From Apostichopus parvimensis (Eukaryota > Echinodermata > Holothuroidea > Aspidochirotida > Stichopodidae), in assembly GCA_000934455.1 (NCBI GenBank), contig KN883430.1:96781-125253 (forward strand): DNA of 28,473 bases. The letters are read 5' to 3'. The position numbers and the translations under genes were made by a program. The notes beneath the pieces were generated by a model. That model was not told the origin of the DNA. It did not search any database and was given only the letters and a program-made list of their open reading frames with translations. Below are positions 12,007 to 22,736 of the stretch, piece by piece. Position 1 is the first letter of the stretch. Each line of letters opens with the position of its first letter.

Positions 12007-12092
12007 GATGATAATGACAACGACGACGATGACGATATTGATGACGATGATGATAATGACGATATTTATGGCCATGGCAATGACGTTGATGA
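12007..12092. repeat. GAT/GAC trinucleotide microsatellite
   Basis: An imperfect run of gat, gac and aat triplets. It forms an Asp-rich open frame in one phase and a Met/Thr-rich frame in another, as expected of a repeat and not of a gene. Confidence 0.85.
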
Positions 12093-12777
12093 TGTATCTT
12101 ATTTCATCACTGTTGGAAATATTGCATCGTGACTACATGCTATTGACTCTCTTTTTGTACAGCTATCGTCTGACACCAGAACATGTGTTTCTGAGTTCCA
12201 TTCGAAGGTTCCTTTCATGCAACAACATGATCTCTCCTCACCACACATGCAGTGGATAACAACGTGGATGCAGAACGAGTCACATATGTTGGACTTGCAC
12301 ACGCCATAATACCAAAAATATTGACAAGATCAACAAGTTTCGGAGGGCATTATCCATCTTGAAGTAGTTGCTTTGTTAGCCGCTTTGCATGTACATATAC
12401 TACACACTAATGAAACAATTTTCAAAGCTATTATAACAAATAATCACACATCGGAAGAATTCAAACAAAGTACTCTTTACAAGGAGAGATAATTGTGTTA
12501 TCTTTGCCATCAAAAATTATTATTCTCTTATTATCATTATAAACCGCCAACCAAAACGTTCCTTCAATCTGATAACTGTTCATGGTAAACTATATGAAGA
12601 AGCAGGTGCTGGCGTCACATGGCGTCAATACGACAACGCTTACATGGACTTATTTTCGTTGCACCTGGTATCATATGTGAGGATGGAAGTAAGATTATGG
12701 AGGAATTTTATTACATCAAACTATTGTATGATATAACAATTTATATGCAGCTTTTTATCAATGTCATATTTCCTTAA

Positions 12778-13017
12778 ATTATGGTTACTGGTCAAGTTCC
12801 ATGTTAAATGATGAAGCAAATTTCTGTTGCGGTTACTCCTACTTCGAGCTTAGGATTTATTTACCCCACCTTTCAACTTAATATTTAATAATCCATTATT
12901 ATTGTTACTGTTCAATTTAAGTGTTAAATTGTTAAGCAATTTGTTATGTTGGTTACTCCTTCTTCGAGCTTGGGATTCATATTCGTCACCTTTCTACTTT
13001 ATGTTGCATTATCCATG
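12778..13017. repeat. Two-copy tandem repeat, period 120 bp
   Basis: The block with ggttactcct at 12831 recurs with ggttactcct at 12951, exactly 120 bases later. The shared order is (g/t)gttactg, tcaa, gttaaat, aagcaa, ggttactcct, cttcgagctt, ggatt, cacctttc. The copies have diverged by many substitutions but few indels. Confidence 0.8.
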
Positions 13018-13769
13018 TAAACAAATGGTAAAGATCACGAACAAGAAATGTTTATTGCCGGTACTACAAATAATGTTTGTGAAATCCTTATTCAATCACA
13101 AATCCTGAAATGAAAACCAGAGCGATTGACGAGAAACTAAAGTGAGCCTACTATAATGCTATATATGCAAACTGTTGATTGATGAGGGTACGCACATCCC
13201 GAAAATCTTTAACTTTAAACTAATAAATATCGCTGTGCAAATAACCAATCACAAATGCAGCCAAGAGTTTCAAAGTTAGCTCCGGCTTCACGAGTTCCAA
13301 ACACCTGCGTTGGATTGTTTTTTTTTCTCATACCAATCAAACACAATGGTTGATTCATTGAATATTCATAGAATTGTTTTTTTTAGAACTTTCCATTGAA
13401 TATCATAATTAGCCTTTGTCTCAACCGCCCCCATCTAACTCTGACCAGCTTGCCCTTCACTCCCTGTCGTGGTATCTGGAGTCCATTGACATACCAGTTG
13501 TCATTTAAAACTTACTAAATAAGCACCAGGCACATTAATTAACCTCGAATTATAAACTTATTAATGGGTCCCATCAGTGTCCTTAAATAAATTAGAAGAT
13601 GCAAATCCATCACCAAGAATGTTCCTACCAAACCCCAAAAAAAACAACTGTTAAACAGTCTATTTTACCCACAGTTCTCAAAAGTGATAGACAATTGGAG
13701 TCAGAACATGTATTCCTAGAAACCTAGGACCACACAAACAATTACTTTGCTTAACAAAAGAGACATGTC

Positions 13770-13806
13770 ACACAGGGCCACGTGAACACAAACTGTGGCC
13801 CTGTGT
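13770..13806. repeat. Perfect 12-bp hairpin downstream of the deacetylase gene
   Basis: The arm acacagggccac (13770-13781) pairs exactly with gtggccctgtgt (13795-13806) across a 13-base loop. The stem is GC-rich within AT-rich DNA. It lies about 250 bases past the stop codon (14055) of the minus-strand deacetylase-like gene, so it could fall in its 3' untranslated region. No clear AATAAA was seen on the minus strand between them. Confidence 0.75.
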
Positions 13807-14054
13807 ACTAGTAAGCAATAAAGTAAAACATTTAGGGAGCTCCTCAAACTACCAACGTAAATGCAATTCATAATCAAATGAATAAAAACAAACTTAGAAA
13901 AATGAAAGGAAATGATAAACATAAACAACAACAAAATATTAACCAGGTTATGCTCTGGATACATATACAAAATGTATTAACTTCTATCACCGGAATATTC
14001 ATTAGCCTGACATATTCCATGTTTTTTATATGTTTGTATCTTTAAACATGAAGT

Positions 14055-17051
14055 TTACAGCCTCTGTTTAGTAAATTCTAAGAAATCGTCATGCATTCTA
14101 TCACCAACAGAGAATCTAAATGTGGGAGATATCCAATGAGCCCCGTGCCAGACTTTCTCATAATGCACAAGGGTGACGTCTACACCTGCTTTCTTCAATT
14201 GTTGAGCATACAAGAATCCTTCGTCTCGTAGGGTATCGAAACCAGCTGTCATGACGTAAGCAGATGGTAAACCAGTCATATTTTTCCTGAAATGGGGGGT
14301 GAAACGAGGATCCAAGAAAATATTTTTAGAAGTTTCCCAGAATTCTTCATCACCCTGGTCAGTTCGAGAGGGACCTTCGTAGTAAGAACTATTACGATAG
14401 GCATCTGGAAGCAGGTCATGGGCTAGAGTTTGTTGATAGAGTGCGCTCTTCTTGAAAGACGGTCCAACGTGGCTGTTTGTCATCATTCTATCGAATAGTT
14501 CCGGTCGTGCACTACCCCACGCATGAAGCGCGCAAAACGTTACCATTCCTTCTCGACAAACGACTCCTTCTCCCACTTCAAATTCTTTGGTGTATTTTTG
14601 ATAAGATGGAAAATGAAAGTCAAGACATTGTGTCCATGGATAAATCAGAATTTGAAGTTTGAACCCGGGTAAAGTTTTATCGTCGTGTACAAGATGTGAG
14701 ACAGTTGCCGAAAGGTAGCCTCCTGCGCTGTCTCCACCAACGGCAATACGACGAGAATCCACACCGTACTCCTTGGCGTGCAGTAGGAACCATTTAACTG
14801 CAGCGAATGCTTGTGTGATAGGCCCCGGGAACTTGTTCTTGGGCGTATTTCCATAGCTGTAAATGAAAGATACGTACGAAATTCCAAGCATAAAACAATT
14901 ATTTTAAAGAGTATACATAGGAAATAGAGATAGAGTAGAATCATTCAAAGAAAGGGCCTTGTAATGTGATCAATTGCAAAGCGTTTTCATTTCTCCTCTT
15001 TCTGCACATCTGAAAATATGTGAATGATATGTCAGTATCGACTAACACATGAGTCGACCAGGTCTGTACTTACTCCACGTTAATCACCACTGCATTAAGA
15101 CGAGATGATATTTTCCTGGCTAAGCCGTCGAAAGAAACTGAAATTAAAAAAAAAAGCAAAATCGTCCACTGTTTGTTTTCGCACATATCAAGCGCATACA
15201 CGTTATACCATTATGTTTTCATACATTATATATTTGCATGTCATGTAGTTACTGGCCGACGGCGATAAGGAGGGGTACAAGCATGGGCGTCCGCAGGGGG
15301 AGGGGCGGGGATAGCATTGAAAATAAGACAATTTCAAACTGCAATAAATCCTTTACGCAGTTATCGGTTATTGACAAACCGAAATGGACATGGTCTGTTC
15401 TTTTCTTCTTTCCCGACAGAATTTAAAATTTAAAATGACGATGGAAGTGAGTGAGGGTTTCGTCCTCTTCCGCGTACAACACTCATGGATACTTACATGT
15501 CAATTACATGATATGTACGTCAGATGTTGCAATTATTATAACACGATTTTATACCATACACTTTTCCTTCCAAGAAGGACATATGAATCTTGGCATTCTA
15601 CAAATTTTACTATAGCCAAATATTTCTTTACATCACGGCTCAGTGAAATTAGCTATTTGAAGATAGACGTGTATAGATGTGAAAGCCTTTACTCAAATGA
15701 TACTTGCTTACTTGCTGTTGCCATAGCTAACCCTCCTCCATGAAAGTATATGAAGCCGGGTAGGAGCTCATCTGATGTCTGAGGGGGTTGGTAGATGTAC
15801 ACACTGGTACCACTAAAATTACCCCAAGTCCTGATCACACCTGGTCCTTCATGCTCAGTAGAAACGTGGTCTGAAGCGAGGCAATATGCCGCTTGTGTAG
15901 CTATGGCAACGTTGGCCGATTGATCTCCGGCCGTAAACATACCATAAGCAATGCCCTAAATGGAGTTTGAAAGAAATGTTTATTCATGTCATGTGATTTT
16001 ACATGGAATCTGAAAATGGCCCTTCATGCTCAGTAGACATATGGTCTGACGCAAGGCAATATGTCGCTTGTGTAGCTATATATTGCAATATTGGCCGATT
16101 TATCTTATGACGTAAAACATGCCATAATCAACGCCCTATATGGAGTTTAAAAGAAATGCACATTGATGTGATGTGATTTTGTTTTGAATCTGATCTTGGT
16201 CATTGTTACTCAGTAGACACATGGTCTGACGCAAGGCAATATGTCGCTTGTGTAGCTATATATTGCAATATTGGCCGATTGATCTCAGGACGTAAAACAT
16301 ACCATAAGCAACACCCTACATGGAATTAAAAGAAATGTTTATTTATGTGAATGTGATTTTGTTTGGAATATGATCTTGGTCCTTGTTGCTCAGTAGACAC
16401 ATGCAAGGCAATATGTCGCTTGTGTAGCTACATATTGCAATATTGGCCGATTGATCTCCTTTGCTCATATGAGTGATGTATGTCGAACAACATATTTGTT
16501 GTAGTACAAGTGTAAGAGATAAAGGTAATAACCTAAAGAGAGGCGATGAGTTCTGTTTGTACAAAAATCGCAAAGACTCCGAATTAACAGAACAGATTCT
16601 GCAGATTGTATGTTTGTCACGTATCAGAGAATATTTAAGGTTTACTTTGGACACCTGTTTCAGATTGATTTCGCGCTTTAAGTTGCTTCTTTTAATGTAT
16701 TACTTTCCCTTTTACTTTTAAGACGTAAGTAATTTGGTTAGACTAAGATGATATACTTACGGTCAGGAATCTGGGGAGGAGGAATGCAAATTCATAGCAA
16801 TGGCACATTCTGTATATATGCTGTACATCTCCACATCAGAACAATTTTTTTTTGGTGTTACGCAAACGTCTTGCAATTGTACCAAGAAATTTCTTAAAGG
16901 TTGAGTAACTCACCACTAGATGATAAAAGTTAAATGAAGCTGCTAACAAGCGGTATTTCCACCTTTCTTCTATGCCGTCCGGTACCGACGGATTGAGAAT
17001 ATATGCCAACAAAGCGCAACCGATTGCCACACAAAGAATGAGTCTGCCCAT
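14055..17051 (-). CDS. Arylacetamide deacetylase-like serine hydrolase, four exons
   Basis: Exons on the minus strand are 17051-16914, 15955-15712, 15137-15074 and 14856-14055. Their borders are GT/AG and phases 0, 1 and 2 agree, giving 415 residues, close to the ~400 usual for AADAC and related esterases. Residues 4-19 form a hydrophobic segment suited to an ER signal anchor (type II). The oxyanion-hole motif HGGG is at 118-121. The nucleophile is Ser192 in GDSAGG, the acid Asp356 in FDTLRDEG and the base His386 in WHGAHW. A PSYQ motif is also present. Family members hydrolyse acetyl-arylamides and neutral lipid esters in the ER lumen; the substrate here is unknown. The block after the third exon reads DYGNTPKNKFPG where relatives usually have DYRLAPE-like residues. 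Intron 1 contains decayed copies of exon 2. A broken paralogue lies about 7 kb away on the same strand. Confidence 0.9.
15846..16465 (-). repeat. Tandem array of decayed exon-2 copies in the deacetylase gene
   Basis: Exon 2 of the deacetylase-like gene and its upstream acceptor region are repeated in tandem: 15846-16020 (the functional copy), 16021-16200, 16201-16380 and a partial copy at 16381-16465. Periods are 175, 180 and 180 bases. All copies keep recognisable parts of the exon (GDQSAN-encoding region, the gctacacaagcgacatattgcc word, and the acceptor followed by GGC/GGT in copies 2 and 3). The extra copies share a four-base insertion near the Ala-Thr codons. Copies 2 and 3 share a one-base insertion after the ATG-TTT, which shifts the frame. 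They look like amplified descendants of one already broken copy. Confidence 0.88.
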
Positions 17052-18194
17052 TGTGTATGATTTCTCAGCTCGCAGTAGAAGTTAAGTTGTGTGAAGTGTT
17101 AGGTGTACCAGTGTACGTAGACCGAACATACAGTAGCGGGTCTTGTACGTGCATGGGGAAACATATACATAGCATGATTGATTCACTAACGGAAGCTGAA
17201 GAAAAGGTCACTGGAATATAACAATAAGGAGTGGTTATGGAATAACAACTCCCTTATAACACCGTGTACCTCGAATATTTTATGAAAGGTCATACAGTAA
17301 TTTCACAAGCAGTCAAGTACTTTCAAATGAAGCAAAGGAAGGTATCACTAAAAAACTGTCATTGCTAAAGTTCAACACTGTAGCCGCGGAGTTTCGTTCA
17401 TTGGGTCAAAAGCTAAATGTAAGTTAATGTGAAATATGCGGAAATACATTTCAATACTGTGAAATGGCGAAGTTTCCGAACTGCAAGTTATGTTAATATT
17501 GGGAAATTAAATTATAGTGCAAACTGTACCTCGTTATCAAGGATTAATAGGTGACAAATAGAATAAATCAGTTTTAATCACTTTTATATATTCTGATTTT
17601 GTTTGCTCGAAGATTAATGGACAAATAAACATCCTAATTTGGGCAACATATTTTGTTACCATTTGTAACGGATTGTTTCGTTTTAACTACATTTCGTGAT
17701 AATCTAGGTGTTTTACCGCAGCGCCTTCGTCCATTTAATGCAAAATATACTAAACTAAACAAAGAAATCAGATAAATGATTATTCCCATTAATTGCTTAA
17801 TATTAACCGGTTAAAAAGATATTGCCATAATGTGACCATTAAGAACGAGACATTTTTCTTTCGATTAAATTACATTTTGTGATAATCGAAGTGGGTCTTG
17901 GTGTAAGCAGGCAGGCGTTTTCCCGTCGGCAGCGCCCATGAGTTGTAATTTTTACTCTTCTGCGTGTGCAGTGAATTCCTTTGTGCAATGAATCAGTCCG
18001 GGGTAAATCCCCGTCCCTCCCCACCTTTGATATCCTGTGCACGCTACTGTTGAGAATGGTAATTTGAATTTGTTTGCACAAAATCACAGACACGTAAACA
18101 AGGAGAATCATCAATGTCTTACTGCAATACACTATTATATTACCCACTTTGCTTCAATCGTTCACGCGGTTTTCACATTAATATCAGGCGACCC
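17052..18194. other. Upstream region of the deacetylase-like gene
   Basis: This is the minus-strand 5' flank of the deacetylase-like gene. I see no TATA box close to its start codon at 17051. The only coding-like element is the small exon described at 18025-18111. The rest is AT-rich with no recognised repeats. Confidence 0.4.
18025..18111 (-). CDS. Candidate signal-peptide first exon
   Basis: From the ATG at 18111 the minus strand encodes 29 residues that begin with a hydrophobic core (MILLVYVSVILC) followed by polar residues (KQIQITILNSSVHRISK). The frame then meets a possible donor, aaag|gtgggg, leaving phase 0. A strong TATA box lies about 85 bases upstream. Together these look like the first exon of a secreted product. 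No following exon was identified before the deacetylase-like gene. It could instead be a chance frame, a lost gene, or a distal alternative exon of the deacetylase-like gene. Confidence 0.25.
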
Positions 18195-18202
18195 TATTTA
18201 TA
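18195..18202 (-). promoter_or_regulatory. Candidate TATA box, minus strand
   Basis: Reading the minus strand, GTATAAATAGGG contains TATAAATA, a textbook TATA box with a G-rich 3' flank. Initiation about 30 bases downstream would start a transcript near 18168, running into the signal-peptide-like exon. The motif is good, but use as a promoter is an inference. Confidence 0.4.
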
Positions 18203-19118
18203 CCTACTTTTGAGTATCAATTGGCTGTTTGCCAAGCTCTGTCTGCCAGTTCAGTCCGATCGTTGACAACCATCGACAGATACACACTAGTACACATGAC
18301 ATACAATCAGTTGGTAATACAATATGGAACAACTGTACAATGAATATGTCATGGTATGTGCTCTAACACATAAGAGTATTTCCCAGGTACACAGCTCTAT
18401 ACTGCCTACGTGATATTGTTCCCCACATCCTCTGCTATGCAGGATTCCATATATGTTCTAAGGTGTACTTGTATAGACATTTAGTTTAGGTTCACTACAT
18501 GAAAATATACTGCTATTTATCTGTATGCCAAAGATATAATTAAATTAGCAACGGTAGGAGGAATACGATACTGGAAAAATATTATAAAAAGTAATAAAAA
18601 GTGGACGGTGAATCGTTAATATTTGTTACTTAATTCCAACTTCTGCATGTTTTTTTTTTCTCGTGAACAAGTGGCCTTATACAACAATTGATGATACGGC
18701 TCGGCCTTCATCAAAGGAAACACATGTTTAAAAGTGTATTCTAGGCCTATGATACTAGATGACAACTTGCCACACCGTCAGTCCATCACGTTTTTTAATT
18801 TGTTGAAGCATTAATGTTCAAACCAGTTTTTTCTTAGTATGAACTAAGCTTAAAGCCACATATCTTTGCTTAATGAGACAGAACTGATTTACAGCCAGAA
18901 AAAAAAAAAACAGAATGCGAAATGCACTGAGGTTTCGATGACTTCAGTGCACTATAATTTCTGCTTGTTAGTATAAGCAGAACTAGCTGCTACAATATAA
19001 ATGGCCCGAACCACCATTTTGATAAAATAACACTATGGCATGATAAACAGATGTCAGTCTACTGTACGTGGCTATACACACCTTCCACCAAAAACAAATA
19101 CAAAAAAAAGGGGTCTTG

Positions 19119-19283
19119 GAGGTCCAAGTCCATTTGGGGTCACTAGTAGTCAAATTGTGAAAACCTTGTAAACACGATAACTCAAGACAACTTAGTATGT
19201 AGTTGTGACACGTTCAGTAAAATATTTTATTGAGGTCAAAGGACATTTGGAGCCACCAGACGCCAAATTGTGGAAACCTTGTT
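19119..19283. repeat. Two-copy degenerate repeat, offset 113 bp
   Basis: The block 19119-19170 (gaggtc, catttgggg, tcac, caaattgtg, aaaccttgt) recurs at 19232-19283 with substitutions. The unit resembles a GAGGTCAAAGG-type short tandem family found between genes in marine invertebrates; that comparison is from memory and is not verified. Confidence 0.65.
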
Positions 19284-19394
19284 TTATAAGCTAACGTATC
19301 TCCCACCGCCAGCCTATCAGATGTGCTTTACGCCTCATACGAATAGGAGGCTGCACGGTAAATAACTTTTAAAATGTTCAAGGCTATGCATATA

Positions 19395-19715
19395 CGCTGT
19401 GAATGTCGGGAATCAAGTGAAACGAGTGTCTAGACAAAGTACCAGCATAAAAACATTGCTCTTGTAAACAAATTTCATGTAGCCCCTTCAATAATGTGTA
19501 GACAAAATGCCGGCATAAAAAACTTCACATTTAAACCAATTTATTTGAGCCCCTTCAACAATGTGTAGAGATACACTGTCATTGCCGTAAACCAAGTTAA
19601 ACGAGTGTCGAGACAAAATGCCAGCATAAAAATATAGCGCTTGAACCATTACATGATGTCTGGATATTACGTGTGAATGTCGGCAATGAAGTTAAACGAG
19701 TGACATTAATATTAC
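19395..19715. repeat. Degenerate tandem repeat with agacaaaatgccagcataaa units
   Basis: The words gaatgtcggcaat, aagttaaacgagtgtc, agacaaaatgccagcataaaa and cccttcaa.aatgtgtag recur several times in a changing order, with full units near 19400, 19575 and 19675 and partial ones near 19497. No open frame is conserved across units, so this is a noncoding repeat. Confidence 0.65.
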
Positions 19716-20123
19716 TAGAGACAAAAGTTTTCGTCCCGATCGAACACCAATTGCGTTTATTTTTATGACCATTACGGTACCTTTACAAGTGTAGTTGTAA
19801 AGATGCGATCATATCACTGCCTGTACTCTACACAATTTATATGGCAGATGCCATCCAGTGCCCTAGCTTTGTTGTTTTACAGGGGCGGCCGACCGACCTT
19901 CATTTCGCCTGACCTGCCACTCTTTCCTCCTCGCCAACTCCGTATATAGTACCTCCATGCTTTGACCTTGCAGCGATTTCACCAGCAACCCCAACTCTTC
20001 AAATTTCCCCGTACATGCAGTGTGCATATCTCGCTAAATTCCACGCAATTGTATTAGGCCTGTTCGAACTTCGGAGTTTCAACTACACATGCGCAAATTT
20101 TGTAAATTTGTGAAGAAAAGATC

Positions 20124-20525
20124 ATATCACTCAGTGGCGGAGCAAGGGGTATTGGTCAGGAGGGGCGAGAATGGTCTGTAGGGGCGCTTTCGACACTATC
20201 TAAGCGGAGCGCCACCACTGGTTGGCGCGTAGCGTACAGAAAATTTTTGAGTAATGATATACTCACTAGATCGCCGGAAATGACCCTTTCCGGGCCTGGC
20301 TAATTTGCAGATAAACGAAGAATAAATAGGTGTCATCGCCAAATTACACCAACAAAATGTGACAAATGTCAATAAGTAGATGAGAGCGCAATAAAAAAGT
20401 CAATAATCTAGAATAAGTAAAAAGTGGTAAAGAGCTGAAAAGGGCGCCATCATTCCATTTAAGTCCGTCAGGGGGGGGGGGAGGGGCATCCACCCCCTGA
20501 CTGACGCTCCGCCATTGATATCACT
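20124..20525. mobile_element. hAT-like non-autonomous element (MITE) with 8-bp target duplication
   Basis: The element spans 20132-20517 (386 bp). Its left end is CAGTGGCGGAGC; its right end, reverse-complemented, is CAATGGCGGAGC, so the terminal inverted repeats match at 11 of 12 bases, with weaker similarity further in. It is flanked by an exact 8-bp direct repeat, ATATCACT, at 20124-20131 and 20518-20525. An 8-bp duplication with CA-starting ends is the hallmark of the hAT superfamily. The interior has a G-tract (about 20470) and no transposase, so the copy depended on an enzyme supplied elsewhere. The exact target duplication suggests that this insertion is not very old. Confidence 0.85.
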
Positions 20526-21176
20526 GTACCTACAACACATAGCTCTTGCCAAAACTCGAGTGTATCTTGGATAATTCGTTTCTTGCATAACATGTTAGCG
20601 GTCTTTTTGGTCTAAAAATTTGTAACAATGCTGAACGAGGTTTGTGTATATTCCATTTACCCCACAATCCCTTTCCCAAATAGAATTTCCGAGCTGGAGT
20701 TACGAATGAACTTGCTTGGCGGGTTTAGTAAACCTATAGTTCAGTGAATGTATTGCCTACGTACTTCAATAGTGTGCCCTTCGTGTTACTCAAGAAGCGC
20801 AGACTACATCCAATCATAGAGCAACTGATCCAACATTTACACTGGATGCCTTGCATTATTTGGAAACAACCAGCTCCACTAACATTATAGTATTTAAATA
20901 ACATTTTTACGCAATGTCGATTAAGTATCTCAAAGTTCAATGACTACATTTGACGATGTATGAATACAGTAGTTTATACACACGAATGTTGCACCAGAAT
21001 CATGACTTGAAGCACGTGGTCAAAGGGACCGCAAAAATGTACGCAAGTTTGCAACGAAGAAATTACTGTGGTATGAATGCACATTTTACATTATGAACTC
21101 TCAATACGGAAAGAACAAAACATACTGTGAGATGAAAAGTCCATTTGGTGGTGTAATCTATTTACGTAGTTAAAGA
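20526..21176. other. Spacer between hAT-like element and gypsy LTR
   Basis: I see no gene or clear repeat. The short minus-strand open frame at 20940-20734 has no motif that I recognise. Confidence 0.45.
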
Positions 21177-21338
21177 TGTAGAGCGCCACCACCCGGGAGA
21201 TCAACGTGGCGGCGTCCATGTCTGATACTTGTTAAACGTTTGTAAATAAAAGTCACCGTTTGCTAATATAGGCTTACTGTCATCTTTCCAACGAACAGAG
21301 ACAACTCTCAGAGACATTGAGGATGCCATAATCCGACA
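21177..21338 (+). repeat. Probable 5' LTR of a Ty3/gypsy element
   Basis: The segment starts TGTAGAGCGCCACC and ends CCGACA immediately before a primer-binding site, as LTRs (TG...CA) do. It contains an AATAAA at 21245-21250. The 5' boundary is my best guess, because no matching 3' LTR was found in the window to fix it. Confidence 0.55.
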
Positions 21339-21355
21339 TGGTGTCAGAAGTCGAA
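21339..21355 (+). other. Primer-binding site (tRNA-Leu-like)
   Basis: TGGTGTCAGAAGTCGAA directly follows the LTR end. TGG plus a tRNA-3'-end complement is where LTR retrotransposons prime minus-strand synthesis. TGGTGTCAGAAGT is the type complementary to leucine tRNA known from sea-urchin gypsy elements; the tRNA assignment is from memory. Confidence 0.6.
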
Positions 21356-21606
21356 TCGAATGTGTTATATTTTAGCGATTAGTTTCGTTCGTTACGTGAC
21401 AGCTTTTCGAGACGCCTAGCCTAAGATAGTATTACAGTACTACATACGGATTGTACGTATACGGACTAGACTAGTTATACGAAAGTAATCGTACATACGC
21501 CGCAGCAGTGTACATAACTATGACAATATGTATTTCGCCTATTCCAGTGGTAACATAAATATTATTAGTGTGACTATGAAAATACAATAGAACACACGGA
21601 ACAAAA

Positions 21607-22656
21607 ATGGTAACTGCAAGCTTGATTCAAATCCCACCACCCGAAACATTTGATTTTGCAAATCAAGAATTTTGGAGTAAATGGATTTAACGGTTTGAAA
21701 GCTATAGACAAGCCTCGGTCCTATGTGCTCAAAGTGAAGCACAACAGATCAACACTCTACTTTATTGCATGGGAGCCAAAGCAGAGGATATTTTCAAGTC
21801 TTTGACATGAAGCAGCACAGAAGCAGGAAAGTATGATAAAGTTAAAGAAGCATTTGACTCTCATTTTATCGTAAGGCGAAATGTAATTGTTGAAAGAGCC
21901 AAGTTCAATCTGAGGTCACAAGAACCAGGCGAAACAGCTGACACATTTATAACTGCATTATATTGCCTTGTGGAACATTGTGACTATCGAACTCTTAAAG
22001 AAGGGATGGTTAGAGATCGCCTTGTAGTTGGACTGTCTGATAAACGGTTATCAGAGACACTACAGTTGGACTCTAAACTAACACTGTCTACAGCTGTTAT
22101 TAAGGTTAGACAAAGTGAAGATTTTAAGAAGCAGCAAATTCAGTTGCAAGATATGCATTATCCAAATGGTAATAGCAATGTTGATAATATCCAACAGCAA
22201 AACATGCAAACAAAATGTAGGTCATACAAGCCAAATCAGGCCATACAAAACCAAAAGCAAAATACTTACATGGATAACCGTTACAAATGCACACGTTGTG
22301 GATTTTCCTCATGGCACCCTAGGGACAAGTGCCCCGCAAAAGCAGCATCATGCAATAAATGTCAAATGAAAGGTCATTTTGCTAAAATGTGCAGGAGCAA
22401 GATTTCCCAGATTAAAAGCCATGAGGCGGAAGACAATGCTATGGTAGGAATGGTAAAAACTCAAAATTCAAACCCTTGGCGAGTAAATTTGTCAGTAATC
22501 AATCTCTCTGTTTTGTTTACAACCGTTAAGCATAGGACTTACGAGTGGACGATAGGAGTATGTATATGTAGGTATTTTTGTAATGAAGATGCTGACATGG
22601 GCGTTCGCAGTGATTTTACGGTAAATCGTTCGCACCATACAGGCAACAGAAAATAA
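21607..22656 (+). pseudogene. gag: Ty3/gypsy gag, broken by stops and truncated
   Basis: The ATG at 21607 opens a gag-like frame with the words FDFANQEFWSKW, NTLLYCMGAKAEDIF, FIVRRNVIVERAKF and RDRLVVGLSDKRLSE, the classic order of a gypsy capsid region. In-frame stops TAA (21688-21690) and TGA (21808-21810) interrupt it. The C-terminal part has two nucleic-acid-binding zinc knuckles: a variant C-x2-C-x5-H-x4-C followed by a canonical C-x2-C-x4-H-x4-C (CNKCQMKGHFAKMC). Retrotransposon similarity fades after NPWRVNLSV (about 22500), just before the expected protease. No protease, reverse transcriptase, integrase or 3' LTR follows. The element is therefore an inactive 5' fragment of about 1.3 kb; its 3' break is near 22500-22520 and the frame runs on to 22656 by chance. 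Confidence 0.85.
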
Positions 22657-22736
22657 ATTTCTTTCTTTCGATTGCGACAGCTTTTCTTCATTCAACCCAC
22701 CTGAATCTGCTTCGGAAGTTTGTTTTCCGAAATTCA

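Larger units (their letters stand above)
11216..13700. other. Intergenic region with simple repeats
   Basis: No gene is recognised. The content includes an AACGTTAGG/CCTAG pentamer run (about 11377-11414), an 11-bp hairpin (11624-11651), a G12 tract (about 11961-11972), a GAY trinucleotide microsatellite (about 12007-12092) and a 120-bp tandem duplication (12778-13017). The acidic open frame through the microsatellite is a by-product of the repeat. Confidence 0.5.
18300..20123. other. Repeat-rich intergenic region
   Basis: No coding exon is recognised. Poly-T and poly-A tracts (about 18650 and 18900) and two degenerate repeat families (19119-19283 and 19395-19715) occupy part of it. The stretch at 19870-20000 is locally more GC-rich, without a motif that I know. 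Confidence 0.45.

Noticed and set aside
11830-12132. Asp-rich 100-codon frame
   Set aside because: The acidic run is the translation of a GAY microsatellite and there is a poly-G tract upstream.
14645-14944. Other-frame minus-strand ORF over the deacetylase exon 4
   Set aside because: It is a shadow frame of the exon encoding the GDSAGG part.
16343-16654. Minus-strand 103-codon frame containing GDQSANIAI
   Set aside because: This is the fourth, decayed copy of deacetylase exon 2 read in an accidental frame, not a separate gene.
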